The translations under genes were made by a program, and so were the position numbers. A model generated the notes under the pieces. The model worked only from the letters and a program-made list of their open reading frames with translations. It ran no database searches and was not told the origin of the DNA. DNA of 41,690 bases from Promethearchaeia archaeon (GTDB lineage: Archaea > Asgardarchaeota > Lokiarchaeia > Sigyniarchaeales > SOKP01), in NCBI GenBank assembly GCA_029856105.1, contig JAHQWH010000059.1:1-41690 (forward strand), in the 5' to 3' direction. This document shows positions 25,192-33,089 of the stretch, one piece after another (the stretch's first letter is position 1; every line of letters starts with the position of its first letter).

Positions 25192-25620
25192 TTAAAGGCG
25201 GTGCTTACGACATATCAGAGGAATTGATAATGCAGAACCATCGCTAAATCTAAAATGCTTGTCGACAACAAATTTCTCAAGCTTCTTATCAAAGATAAAA
25301 AATTCGGAGCCTTCTGTAATTGTAAGAACTCTTGTTAGGGGATTATCGTCATCTTCGCAAACAATTTTATATAAATCAACCAAGGATTTTGAATCTAAAC
25401 CAACTCTTTCTAACTTCGCTTCGAGATTCGTGGCGTGAGAAAGAAAATTTACCGCCAGCAAATAACCGCTCGACGTATGGAACGCCCTACCATCTTCACT
25501 CTCCACAACTTCGCTAAAAACATAATAACTGATTCCGCTAAAATCTTTCCCATCCAACAAAAAGGACATTAAATCGTGATATTCGCTATTTGAATGAACG
25601 AAGTAAAGCCAATCTACCAT
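25192..25620 (-). CDS. 142-aa orphan protein, unrecognised
   Basis: A soluble 142-aa protein starting MVDWLYFVHSNSEYH, with GGAGG as a strong Shine-Dalgarno upstream and a sensible charged composition (DKKLEKFVVDKHFRFSDG). No family recognised. It lies just upstream of the methyltransferase on the same strand, so it may belong to the same unit, and sits at the edge of the GC-richer accessory patch. It could be a restriction partner, a regulator or an unrelated passenger. Confidence 0.6.
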   Translation of the reverse strand: MVDWLYFVHSNSEYHDLMSFLLDGKDFSGISYYVFSEVVESEDGRAFHTSSGYLLAVNFLSHATNLEAKLERVGLDSKSLVDLYKIVCEDDDNPLTRVLTITEGSEFFIFDKKLEKFVVDKHFRFSDGSALSIPLICRKHRL

Positions 25621-25719
25621 AAATTTTATTCCTCCATTATAATAACAAAAAACAAGTATTTAAAGTTATAGGTAATCTGCGATACTTGGTTGACCCGGAT
25701 TAACGTCAGTCTGCTTTAT

Positions 25720-25757
25720 AAGTAGAATACGACACGGATTTTGAAGAAGATTTAGAG
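25720..25757 (+). repeat. 38-bp perfect direct repeat, copy 1
   Basis: Begins aagtagaatacgacacgg and ends gaagatttagag; identical to 25826-25863, 106 bp away. The copy lies in noncoding or broken sequence, which suggests a tandem duplication or slippage in the decaying gene. Confidence 0.85.
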
Positions 25758-26013
25758 CTTAAAATGTTATGGAGAAAAATACGAAGAAGTAAAATCTCTT
25801 TTTCTTGATTTTATAGCTAGTTTTGAAGTAGAATACGACACGGATTTTGAAGAAGATTTAGAGAAATTAAGCAATATTTTTGAAACGATTCACGATTTTT
25901 ACGAAGGATGTAGTTACCGTTTAGAGAACGAAGAACCAAAAAAAGAATACAAAGAAATAGTTCAAATCGCAAAAAAAATATACGAAACTCTTGAAAACCA
26001 AAACGTTAAATGA
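25756..26013 (+). pseudogene. Open frame without start codon, zinc-finger operon
   Basis: An open frame of 85 codons after an in-frame TAG at 25753-25755, with no Met or good alternate start; it reads YGEKYEEVKSLFLDFIASFE, then VEYDTDFEEDLEKLSNIFET and ends in TGA at 26011-26013. The composition is coding-like: alternating charged and hydrophobic residues, mostly helical. The second copy of the 38-bp repeat is inside it, while the first copy is out of frame upstream; restoring one base would join them. It appears to be a gene broken by a duplication and frameshift. GAGG for the next gene begins at its stop codon, so the original operon order is kept. Confidence 0.45.
25826..25863 (+). repeat. 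38-bp perfect direct repeat, copy 2
   Basis: Same 38 bases as 25720-25757, here inside the open frame at 25756-26013 and encoding VEYDTDFEEDLE. Confidence 0.85.
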
Positions 26014-26023
26014 GGAAACAACT

Positions 26024-26608
26024 ATGGTAGAAAAAGCTCAAACGATAAGAAAAGTAGTAAGCCAGAAGACCTTAGACTCCAAGAAATTCATAGTGGGCGC
26101 TAAGGGAGAGAGAGTAAGATGCGAGTTTTGTAAGGGGAAAGTCGTGGACATAATAAGACACTTGCAGAAATGCCACCGAAATCCGAGCAACGCCCCTAAG
26201 ATCGAAGTCGATTGGGAGTATTTGGAGCAATACCAAGAGTTCGAGAACTATTTAATTAAAGACCCTCGCACCGAAAAAGCGAAAGAGTTTAACCAGATTC
26301 TCGCCCCTAAGGGCAACCCTTTCGAAGAATTCGAGGTAAAAATGTTGGATTACGCAATCAACCTACCTAAAACCCATAAAGACAAGATGATAAACCAGAA
26401 ACTCGACGAAATATTGACCGCAGGCATCGAATTAAGGCTTTTGAACAAAGAAGAGTTCCTCGACAAGTTAAAGGACAAAGTGAGGAAGGGATATCACCTC
26501 TACCTATTTGATCGGCTAAAACCTACCACTATCGAAGAGATCGAGCAAAACGAAGGTATTTTGTGGCAAGATCAAAGAAAGTCTGTAAAAAAAACCAGAG
26601 GGTATTAA
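26024..26608 (+). CDS. Zinc-finger-like protein, unrecognised family
   Basis: A 194-aa protein from the ATG at 26024, with a GAGG Shine-Dalgarno about 10 nt upstream; an upstream TTG at 25991 would add eleven residues. Near residue 35 is CEFCKGKVVDIIRHLQKCHR, a C-x2-C...H-x3/4-C/H finger of the C2H2/C2HC kind. The rest is highly charged and helical. The DNA is clearly richer in G and C (codons such as CGC, CCC, TAC, AAG, GAC) than the gyr or cytoskeletal genes, which suggests transfer from another genome or a virus. It is likely DNA- or RNA-binding. Confidence 0.65.
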   Translation: MVEKAQTIRKVVSQKTLDSKKFIVGAKGERVRCEFCKGKVVDIIRHLQKCHRNPSNAPKIEVDWEYLEQYQEFENYLIKDPRTEKAKEFNQILAPKGNPFEEFEVKMLDYAINLPKTHKDKMINQKLDEILTAGIELRLLNKEEFLDKLKDKVRKGYHLYLFDRLKPTTIEEIEQNEGILWQDQRKSVKKTRGY

Positions 26609-26611
26609 ATT

Positions 26612-26965
26612 ATGGCAAAAGCAGAACCAACCAAAAATTACGACAATACAAGGATTTTAAAGATATTGCTAACAGCCAAGATTTTTTCGCTTTTTTTAGA
26701 TTTTTTTTTAGACCAAATCTACTACAGGCACAAGAACGGATACCAAGCGTCTTTAGGAGAGTTCGTTGGAAGGTCGTGTCGCGTCGCCCCTCTTAGAAAC
26801 ACGCTACGAGAAGCGATTAAAGACTGTTTTGAGTTCATGGAAGCCCACAACGACAAACGCCTTTTAAAGATTCGATTAGACGAGCAATATTTTGCTCAGA
26901 ACTTGGCAACTTCTATTTTTGAATCAATTACTTTTTCGTTCTCAACCATTCTCTATCAAGTATAA
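26612..26965 (+). CDS. ORF truncated at a rearrangement junction
   Basis: A 117-codon frame with GAGGGT as a Shine-Dalgarno, 3 nt after the zinc-finger gene stop. The first 99 residues look like a real, GC-richer protein (RHKNGYQASLGEFVGRSCRV, EAIKDCFEFMEAHNDKRLL). The last 18 (SIFESITFSFSTILYQV) are read from the antisense strand of the second methyltransferase copy, so the true C-terminus is lost at about 26910. T-runs near 26690-26712 could also have shifted the frame. Family unknown. Confidence 0.45.
   Translation: MAKAEPTKNYDNTRILKILLTAKIFSLFLDFFLDQIYYRHKNGYQASLGEFVGRSCRVAPLRNTLREAIKDCFEFMEAHNDKRLLKIRLDEQYFAQNLATSIFESITFSFSTILYQV
26896..26949 (-). pseudogene. Truncated second copy of the methyltransferase N-terminus
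   Basis: The minus strand from ATG at 26949 reads MVENEKVIDSK, against MVEYEKVIDSKK in the intact enzyme, then diverges (IEVAKF and stop). Only about 11 codons survive before the junction with foreign DNA. It shows that a second methyltransferase gene, or the same gene before a rearrangement, once began here. Confidence 0.7.
26921..26957. repeat. Right copy of imperfect 37-bp direct repeat
   Basis: Matches 25063-25099 in about 34 of 37 positions, in the same orientation. It covers the truncated methyltransferase start. Confidence 0.7.
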
Positions 26966-27080
26966 AATCCCAATCAAATATATCTTCAGAATTAGACTTA
27001 TCATCTATCTTTGGCTCTAAAAAAAGAGCTTCAATTTTTTCATTCTTTCGTATTTTTTTACCTACTGTGTTTCCTGTCAT
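26928..27080 (-). CDS. 50-aa protein overlapping a methyltransferase start
   Basis: A minus-strand frame MTGNTVGKKIRKNEKIEALF to LDREWLRTKK, ATG at 27080, TAA at 26928-26930. It overlaps the truncated methyltransferase ATG by 22 nt, as the 34-aa ORF does at the intact gene. The pattern EWLxTKK is shared by both. This looks like the better-preserved version of a small gene placed upstream of the methyltransferase. Basic N-terminus, acidic middle (DDKSNSEDIFDWDF). Function unknown. Confidence 0.5.
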   Translation of the reverse strand: MTGNTVGKKIRKNEKIEALFLEPKIDDKSNSEDIFDWDFILDREWLRTKK

Positions 27081-27140
27081 CTCTTACTATTTTTTACACA
27101 TTTATGACTTAAAGATTAATATTTCCTTAGATTACTTTAC

Positions 27141-27689
27141 TTACTTACCACGCATAAATGACGGGAGCATTAAGCTAAAAATTTCTGCTATTTTTCTCAA
27201 CTTAGCAGCTTCCTTAATTATAGTAATAATCAAAACCGATTTTTCAAGTTCTTCCTTAACTAAAGAACCGCCCGAATAAATAGCTTCTTCAGAATTGAAA
27301 ACTAACAAATACCTGACATTAGGATTGTTAATAATACTTACTCCAGAGGTTACTTTTAAGTCATCGTATACTTCTTGAAAAGCTTTTGGAATGCTTCCTC
27401 TATCGTTAGTAATTATTAAAATTGGAATTCCTTTCTGAGTTAACTTCTTTACCTCATTAGCGTAGAATCTATCGATTTTAGGCGAGACAATATTTAATTG
27501 TTGTTTTGTTGAAGTAATTAGACTAATTAAACGCTCGTTAAGTATATTCTTGCCTTTAGGGCCCCCTGAAGATTCCAAATTTATCATTCCTACTAGCGAT
27601 AAAACCTTACTCTCTAAGTTTTGAACTTCTCTTCTGAGACGGTCGTTATCAACCCGGAGTTCAATAATTCTATCAGACAAATCTATCAA
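27141..27689 (-). CDS. PLD-like (TrmB C-terminal type) protein with coiled-coil N-terminus
   Basis: A 182-aa soluble protein. Residues 5-35 form a coiled coil (RIIELRVDNDRLRREVQNLE). From about 45 it resembles the phospholipase-D-like domain found at the C-terminus of TrmB-type regulators: ITSTKQQLNIVSPKID, LTQKGIPILIITNDRG, VRYLLVFNSEEAIYSGG. The catalytic HKD motif is absent, so a ligand- or protein-binding role is more likely than catalysis. The start is TTG at 27689; the first ATG would remove the coiled coil. Last gene of the actin/CHAT-like run, 50 nt after the CHAT gene. Confidence 0.6.
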   Translation of the reverse strand: MIDLSDRIIELRVDNDRLRREVQNLESKVLSLVGMINLESSGGPKGKNILNERLISLITSTKQQLNIVSPKIDRFYANEVKKLTQKGIPILIITNDRGSIPKAFQEVYDDLKVTSGVSIINNPNVRYLLVFNSEEAIYSGGSLVKEELEKSVLIITIIKEAAKLRKIAEIFSLMLPSFMRGK

Positions 27690-27739
27690 CTAATTTTTTA
27701 TAATTTTAATTTTTAATATGAATAATTTAATATAATACT

Positions 27740-30337
27740 TTAACTTAATTTTTTCCACGGCTTTCCAAAAAGCATATAACTTGATATTGCTAAAGAACCT
27801 TTTAAATCGATGTGTTTAGTTCTATCCTCAGCGGATAAGTCTTTAAAGTTTTGTTCTACGAGTTTAGTCATTTTATTTGCCATACATGCTTGGCGAGCTT
27901 TTAAGAGCGAAACTCCTTGGCTCCGATAACTGAATAAATTAACGTAAAAATTAGCGATTATTTCTTTGGTTTCATCGTCAAAAATAGGATAATTTCTCGA
28001 TATAATGCCTATGATTTTATCGTAATCAAAATGTTCTACAATTTCTCCGAAAGTTCTTGAAGCATTTTTTAACTTCTGTCCTTCAACATCATATATTTGA
28101 GAGTTGAAAAATAAGAAAGGTTTCATATTAGATTTACTCCCTTGCATTGAATTGTTGATATCGTTAAATGTAACGATTTCGTTGTCGTTAGTCAGAAAAA
28201 AACTATCACGGGGATTCCATTTGGAGTAAAAGATATTTCCTACAAAATGGATTATATGGTTCGCTCCGCCAGCGATATGTGATAAAATGTTTTCTCGAGT
28301 CGAGTTAGGTCCTGCTAAAACGGTTATTTGGCTTATTTCTTCTCGATTATTAAAGAATTCTGTAATGTAATTAAATTCATTTATTCCAGCTTCAAAAGGA
28401 AATATTAGCTCTTTAGATTTAAGCTTTTCATTCCATCTAACTGGCTTTGAATTATTAATGCTTTCTATTATAAGTACATCAAATTTTTTCTGGACCTTTA
28501 AACCTTCTTTATTTTCTTCAACATCACGACCAAAAGTTATACCCCCTAATGGAGGCTCTCCAATTATGTAACTAATGGAATATTTTAATAAGAAAAAGCT
28601 TTTATCGTAAATTAAATCGAATGGGATGGTCATATCATCTAAAATAAAATAAATTTCTGGGGTAAAATTTAAAGCCTTTATCTCAAATTGTTTAAAAAAA
28701 GTTCTTATTTTATTAGGAAGAAAAACATATAACAATCGACCAAATTCTTTTAATGTAAAGTTGTACTTTTTCTCTAGGTTATCAGAGAAGATATCGTTGT
28801 AAATGTCAAGAATATGAGCATCATTCCAATATTCGTCAAGAATTTTCCCTTCAACTATATTATTTTCTTTAGAAATCATTCGAATAGATATTGACCCTTC
28901 AGTATTTATCCTAAATATCATTTGTTTTATTATAAATCCTTCTTCAAATCCCATAAAAAAAAGATCATCTTCTCCAAAAGAATAAATATCTCTCTTAAAT
29001 GATTCTGTTTCGTTATACAGTAGAAGCGGATCGGTAATCAACGCTCTCAAATTTTTTTCTAGGTACGGTAATATTTTTTGAGCGAGATTGAAATCCTTTT
29101 CCTCATATAAAACACGATAGAACATCATTCTCCAGAAATCTCTCTGCTCTAATGAGAAAAAAATTGACTTAAATTTCCATAAGAAATTACAAGTGTAAAA
29201 ATAATGATATAATTGGGCGTTATTTTGAGGTATTTTCAGATGAGTGTTTAATTTTTCAAGAGATTGTAATAGATATTTTTTCTCTTTCATTTCTACGAAT
29301 TTTTTGGAAGCCTCAACCCATAATTCAATTAAAATATTATCGTATCCAAGGTCTGTTTGGTACATAAACAGATCTTCTAAGAAATCATAGATATCAAAAG
29401 CTATTTCAAACCTATTCCTTGAAATTGCGAAACTTATGAATTTCCTAATATATGTAACTGCGTCACCGTACGATTGAAATTCGCGAATTTTGGAAAATAG
29501 ATTTTTAATGATAATGATTATCCAAGTGTATTCTCCAATATCGTTTAAATAGTAGATTAATTCCTCTAACTCTACTAAAATAGTATTAAAATTTCTATTA
29601 TTTATAGAGATTTTGCTTAAATTACTAAATTCATTTTTTAAATATCCTGGAATCCGATTTACTAATATATTCTTCATATATTTCACGAAATCTTCGGAAT
29701 TATCTATGAGGTGATAATCCATATTAACATTTTCTATAAAAATATAAAGAAACAAAGCCCTTTTCCCAGGTTCTAGTTTAAATATTGTTCTGCCTAAAAC
29801 TTCCATACTTAAATGAAAATATTCCTGTGGGATAACAGATTTTCTTAAATACATTAAAATTATTTGTAATTCAATCAGTTTAATATATTCCTTCCTTTCA
29901 GTCACTTTAACACAGAAAGAGTTTATGAATTTAGTTATACCCATTTGAGATAATTCGTCCATTGTAATAAACGATTTCAATAAGTTGGTGACAAAATTAT
30001 TGAAAAGATAGAAATCGTCTAATTTTGATAAAAACGAGAAAAATCTTTTGTAAGCGTCTATGTATCTAATAACATCTACTTCGGTCCCCTCGTCAGTTTT
30101 ACGCGTCAAGGAATTGATGTATATCCACCAAGAATTTGATATTATCATGGTTAATTGGTGTTTTTTCTGGATATCGAGCCAATCTGTTTTTTCTATCTCA
30201 AAATACAAATCAGTTAATAAGCGATCAGCCCATAAATGATTAGCTGATTGCAACAATCTTCTTCCTTGTATTATTCTTTGTTGAAAATCTTTTAAGAAAT
30301 TTGATTTTAATTTTAAGTTAATAGACATTGAAACCAT
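27740..30337 (-). CDS. Helical-repeat protein with catalytically altered CHAT domain
   Basis: An 865-aa protein. Residues 1-about 480 are helical and TPR-like in spacing. Residues about 540-865 look like a CHAT peptidase fold: FYFDVLIIE-like strand (KKFDVLIIESINNSKP), GGANHIIHFVGN with H697 where the catalytic His lies, and KPFLFFNSQIYDVEG where active enzymes have NAC. Asn745 and Ser746 are kept but the Cys position is Gln747, so the peptidase is probably inactive. The AISSYMLFGKPW end is typical of CHAT proteins. Start ATG at 30337 (a second ATG at 30328). It follows the actin gene by 14 nt. Likely a scaffold or regulator related to CHAT effectors. Confidence 0.68.
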   Translation of the reverse strand: MVSMSINLKLKSNFLKDFQQRIIQGRRLLQSANHLWADRLLTDLYFEIEKTDWLDIQKKHQLTMIISNSWWIYINSLTRKTDEGTEVDVIRYIDAYKRFFSFLSKLDDFYLFNNFVTNLLKSFITMDELSQMGITKFINSFCVKVTERKEYIKLIELQIILMYLRKSVIPQEYFHLSMEVLGRTIFKLEPGKRALFLYIFIENVNMDYHLIDNSEDFVKYMKNILVNRIPGYLKNEFSNLSKISINNRNFNTILVELEELIYYLNDIGEYTWIIIIIKNLFSKIREFQSYGDAVTYIRKFISFAISRNRFEIAFDIYDFLEDLFMYQTDLGYDNILIELWVEASKKFVEMKEKKYLLQSLEKLNTHLKIPQNNAQLYHYFYTCNFLWKFKSIFFSLEQRDFWRMMFYRVLYEEKDFNLAQKILPYLEKNLRALITDPLLLYNETESFKRDIYSFGEDDLFFMGFEEGFIIKQMIFRINTEGSISIRMISKENNIVEGKILDEYWNDAHILDIYNDIFSDNLEKKYNFTLKEFGRLLYVFLPNKIRTFFKQFEIKALNFTPEIYFILDDMTIPFDLIYDKSFFLLKYSISYIIGEPPLGGITFGRDVEENKEGLKVQKKFDVLIIESINNSKPVRWNEKLKSKELIFPFEAGINEFNYITEFFNNREEISQITVLAGPNSTRENILSHIAGGANHIIHFVGNIFYSKWNPRDSFFLTNDNEIVTFNDINNSMQGSKSNMKPFLFFNSQIYDVEGQKLKNASRTFGEIVEHFDYDKIIGIISRNYPIFDDETKEIIANFYVNLFSYRSQGVSLLKARQACMANKMTKLVEQNFKDLSAEDRTKHIDLKGSLAISSYMLFGKPWKKLS

Positions 30338-30351
30338 TTAGGCTAATTATT

Positions 30352-31545
30352 TTATTTAATATTTTGAGAGCTCGTTTGATCATTTTGTTTTTGATTAGAA
30401 TCTTGAAGATTAGGGTTATTTAACCATCCTTTTTTTAATTGATCTTTCGAATAAAGAACTGAAGCCCCTATCCAGCCCATATTTTCCCTTCCTGAGGCTG
30501 CCACTACTTTGATTTTATTTTTTAGCTTTTCCGAGAAGTGTTTCTGTAATTCTACTGTTAATCTTTCACTCAAACCAGGTATTAAGCTACTTCCCCCCGA
30601 GAGGATAACATTTGAAAGAAGTTCTTCCCAGTTTTCTCTATCCCATGTCTTTATTACTTTAGAAATAGCCTCAGCTAGACCAATATAATCAACATGAATG
30701 ATCTTCGGATCAAATAAAGGTTCTGATAGTAAAAACCGTTCTGAGTTTAATTTTAGCTTAGTACCATCTGGTAAATCTACTATCCGATCGTATTTGGTTA
30801 ATCCTTCTTTTACTCTTTTTTTTTCTCCAGTAGGATCTAATATACATAAAGACAATCGTTCTTTAATCTCTTTTGCGATTTCCTTATCAAGATAAATGTT
30901 TTTTCTAGCGCCGATTTTGCTTAAAATTAAATTAAGAAGATAGCTAGTTAAATCTTTTCCGGTAATTGGAAACATATCACGCGCCATTATGTTGGTAAAT
31001 CCATGAAAGATTGTAGAGATATACGTATTAGATTCCCCAATATTAACGATTACGCCACTAGATTTCTGTAAAGTGGATAAAATTGCCTGGCTCTCCGATA
31101 AAAATAGAAGATAAGGGAATTTCAACAAGTTGAAGTAAATTTCTTGAAGCTTGGTTTTTTCTAACTCTGATTTGTAAAATGGAGTAATAATGATTATTGG
31201 TTGTTTAAACCGCAACTCTTCTGATATATTTAATTGTTGATAGTAATGATAAAAAAACTTTAGAAGAATGTTATAATTGTTTTCTTTTCTAAATTCGTGT
31301 ATTTTTAAGATGCTCTTATATTTTAAGGCATCATGTCCTACTAAATGGGCTTGATTATTCGTATCTAAAAAAATATCTTCTAATCCATTAATCACATCTG
31401 ATTTGAATAAGTAATCAGAAATATCGACATATACGCTTGGAGCAATAATGTCCGGAAAATCGTCTCCAGCCCATCCCATCCTAAAATTATTGCAACCTAT
31501 ATCTAGAATTAATGGGAGTAATTGATCGTTATCGGTATCTGACAT
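30352..31545 (-). CDS. Divergent actin-family protein
   Basis: A 397-aa actin-fold ATPase. Phosphate-1 loop is LDIGCNNFRMGWAGDD (D15 = actin D11), then the Gln of LQEIYF (Q134) aligns with actin Q137. Phosphate-2 is VNIGESNTYIS: N168 sits where actin has the catalytic D154, and E171 replaces D157. ILSGGSSLIPGLSERL is the adenosine site, followed by the WIGASVL C-terminal strand. The tail (residues 376-397) is Asn/Gln-rich. It is far from canonical Lokiactin and closer to an Arp-like paralogue; polymerisation cannot be judged. It sits between a coiled-coil gene and the pseudo-CHAT gene. Confidence 0.85.
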   Translation of the reverse strand: MSDTDNDQLLPLILDIGCNNFRMGWAGDDFPDIIAPSVYVDISDYLFKSDVINGLEDIFLDTNNQAHLVGHDALKYKSILKIHEFRKENNYNILLKFFYHYYQQLNISEELRFKQPIIIITPFYKSELEKTKLQEIYFNLLKFPYLLFLSESQAILSTLQKSSGVIVNIGESNTYISTIFHGFTNIMARDMFPITGKDLTSYLLNLILSKIGARKNIYLDKEIAKEIKERLSLCILDPTGEKKRVKEGLTKYDRIVDLPDGTKLKLNSERFLLSEPLFDPKIIHVDYIGLAEAISKVIKTWDRENWEELLSNVILSGGSSLIPGLSERLTVELQKHFSEKLKNKIKVVAASGRENMGWIGASVLYSKDQLKKGWLNNPNLQDSNQKQNDQTSSQNIK

Positions 31546-31590
31546 ATTTTTTTTAATTGTTTAATATTAAAATAATCTTGAGTAAAACCT

Positions 31591-32310
31591 TTATTGTTGA
31601 TGGATGAATTCATCCGATAATTTTTTTAATTGATATTCCTTCACTTGCAATTCTAATAACCCTAAAACCATTTTAAATTCACTGGACATAGATTCAATGT
31701 CTACGCCTGCAATCTTTTCAACTTCCTCGCGTTTTATCTTAAATTGTTCCAAATTGTATCGAATTTTATCGTATGAGTTATTTATCGTCGTAGATAAGTC
31801 TTCGGTGTTTTTCTTTGTTATCTTCCTCATCTTTCTAAGTATTGAAAGGATAGAAGATATAGAATTCTCCCATTGGTTATAACGATCTACATAACCTTTA
31901 AATACTTCTTCAAAAAAATCAGCTAATTTAACGTAAATATCGTCTTTCTTAGAGAAAGAGGGGGTTTCAATGGTACTGGGGGCAGGAGTAGGAATCTCCA
32001 CTGTCATTTCTTCTTTTTCTTCAGAATCTTTTGGAACAGGCTCTCTTTTTTGGAGAGGCTTTCTCTCGGTAAGCGGAACTTCTTCTATCATGTAATCTTC
32101 TGCTATTTTCTTCTTGACTTCATAAGAAAGCTGAGGCGAAATTTTTTCTTCTTCTTCTTTTGGAGAAATAAAACCTTCATCTTCACTGAAGGCTTTAAGT
32201 AATCCTTGCAAGGTTGATTCTGTCTTTTTCGACGTTTTCAAGATGTTATCTAAAGTGTAGATAGGAACTTTTTCTTCTATTTTTTTTTCTTTCTTCTTTT
32301 TTTTAGCCAT
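31591..32310 (-). CDS. Charged coiled-coil protein of the actin operon
   Basis: A 239-aa protein of unrecognised family. The start is lysine-rich (MAKKKKKEKKIEEK), residues about 45-125 are Glu/Lys/Pro-rich and probably disordered (EKEEMTVEIPTPAPSTIETP), and residues 130-239 are helical with DDIYVKLADFFEEVFKGYVD and KKNTEDLSTTINNSYDKIRY. It lies 45 nt upstream of the actin gene on the same strand. An adaptor for the actin is a reasonable guess, not more. Confidence 0.65.
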   Translation of the reverse strand: MAKKKKKEKKIEEKVPIYTLDNILKTSKKTESTLQGLLKAFSEDEGFISPKEEEEKISPQLSYEVKKKIAEDYMIEEVPLTERKPLQKREPVPKDSEEKEEMTVEIPTPAPSTIETPSFSKKDDIYVKLADFFEEVFKGYVDRYNQWENSISSILSILRKMRKITKKNTEDLSTTINNSYDKIRYNLEQFKIKREEVEKIAGVDIESMSSEFKMVLGLLELQVKEYQLKKLSDEFIHQQ

Positions 32311-32348
32311 AAGACTTAAACATCAACTTTACAATTCTGAGATATATA

Positions 32349-32753
32349 TTATTCCAAAGATAGAAATTCTACTTTAACTGCTTGTCCTTTTTCTAGTAAA
32401 ATTTTTTCGAGTTCTTCTGAAGGAAAACTTGGACTTTCGGAAATTACCGTCCACACAGCCGTTTTGTTTTTTTCAACGATAACGGCTTCGCTATACATCA
32501 TACTTAGTTTTAAATCTCCAAAAGTGGTTGCTAATTTTGCTAACGCTCCAGGTGTATCTCCCATAGTAATTCTTAATTTGATAAGATTACTCTCATCTCG
32601 TAAACCAATTGGAGATATTTTTATTTCTTTAGCTTCAGAGTCGCTAACCATCATTAATTGGGAATTAGTGGTAATTCCTAAGGACTTTCTTACGATTTGT
32701 GGAATAACTATTCTACCACGTTCGTCTATTGTAAGAATTTTAACTTCTTTCAT
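32349..32753 (-). CDS. AbrB-type DNA-binding protein with C-terminal ACT domain
   Basis: A 134-aa protein. Residues 1-50 are a SpoVT/AbrB swapped-hairpin domain (KILTIDERGRIVIPQIVRKS). Residues 57-134 are an ACT domain (LIKLRITMGDTPGALAKLAT, then EAVIVEKNKTAVWTVISES), which in other proteins binds small ligands such as amino acids. It is first in the minus-strand run that contains actin and the pseudo-CHAT gene, 38 nt before the coiled-coil gene, so it could regulate its own operon in response to a metabolite. Confidence 0.8.
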   Translation of the reverse strand: MKEVKILTIDERGRIVIPQIVRKSLGITTNSQLMMVSDSEAKEIKISPIGLRDESNLIKLRITMGDTPGALAKLATTFGDLKLSMMYSEAVIVEKNKTAVWTVISESPSFPSEELEKILLEKGQAVKVEFLSLE

Positions 32754-33089
32754 TGGCTTGACACAAATTATGTATTTTTCTTATAGTTAATATTAAATTA
32801 TAAGTATAAAAATTTTATAGAAAGTGAATAAAGAGAAAAAGGAATTTAAAATAAAATCGTAGTTTTCTTAGTATTATTATTCATCTCAGATTCGTTTGGA
32901 AAGACTATTTAATTAGACTTTTATGATATAATACTAAAAAAAAACCGGGGTTCACAGGCGATATCATTAAAAAAATTGAGGAGACTTGGAGTTTAAAAAA
33001 TATCAGGAATTACTTGGGTTAATTTAAATAATTCTTTTTTTTTAATATATATATCAAAAATATTATAGGGTGGGCTGAAAAAGATATTG
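32754..33089. other. Divergent intergenic region between AbrB-ACT and LRR genes
   Basis: About 335 bases. It contains a coding-like fragment at 32945-33022 (see findings) and a TATA-like stretch, ttaatatatatatc, near 33043-33055, 35-45 nt before the LRR start. Promoters for both neighbours are expected here. Confidence 0.4.

Noticed and set aside
21637..25620. DEAD-box helicase plus methyltransferase as a BREX or DISARM-like defence system
   Set aside because: The helicase is a compact housekeeping RNA type with a 131-nt gap; no PglZ, DrmA/B or nuclease is present.
26563..26796. Plus-strand ORF of 77 codons overlapping the zinc-finger gene end
   Set aside because: The overlapping frame at 26612 has a Shine-Dalgarno and better composition.
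27067..27279. Plus-strand ORF of 70 codons
   Set aside because: Antisense to the PLD-like gene; no ribosome site or family.
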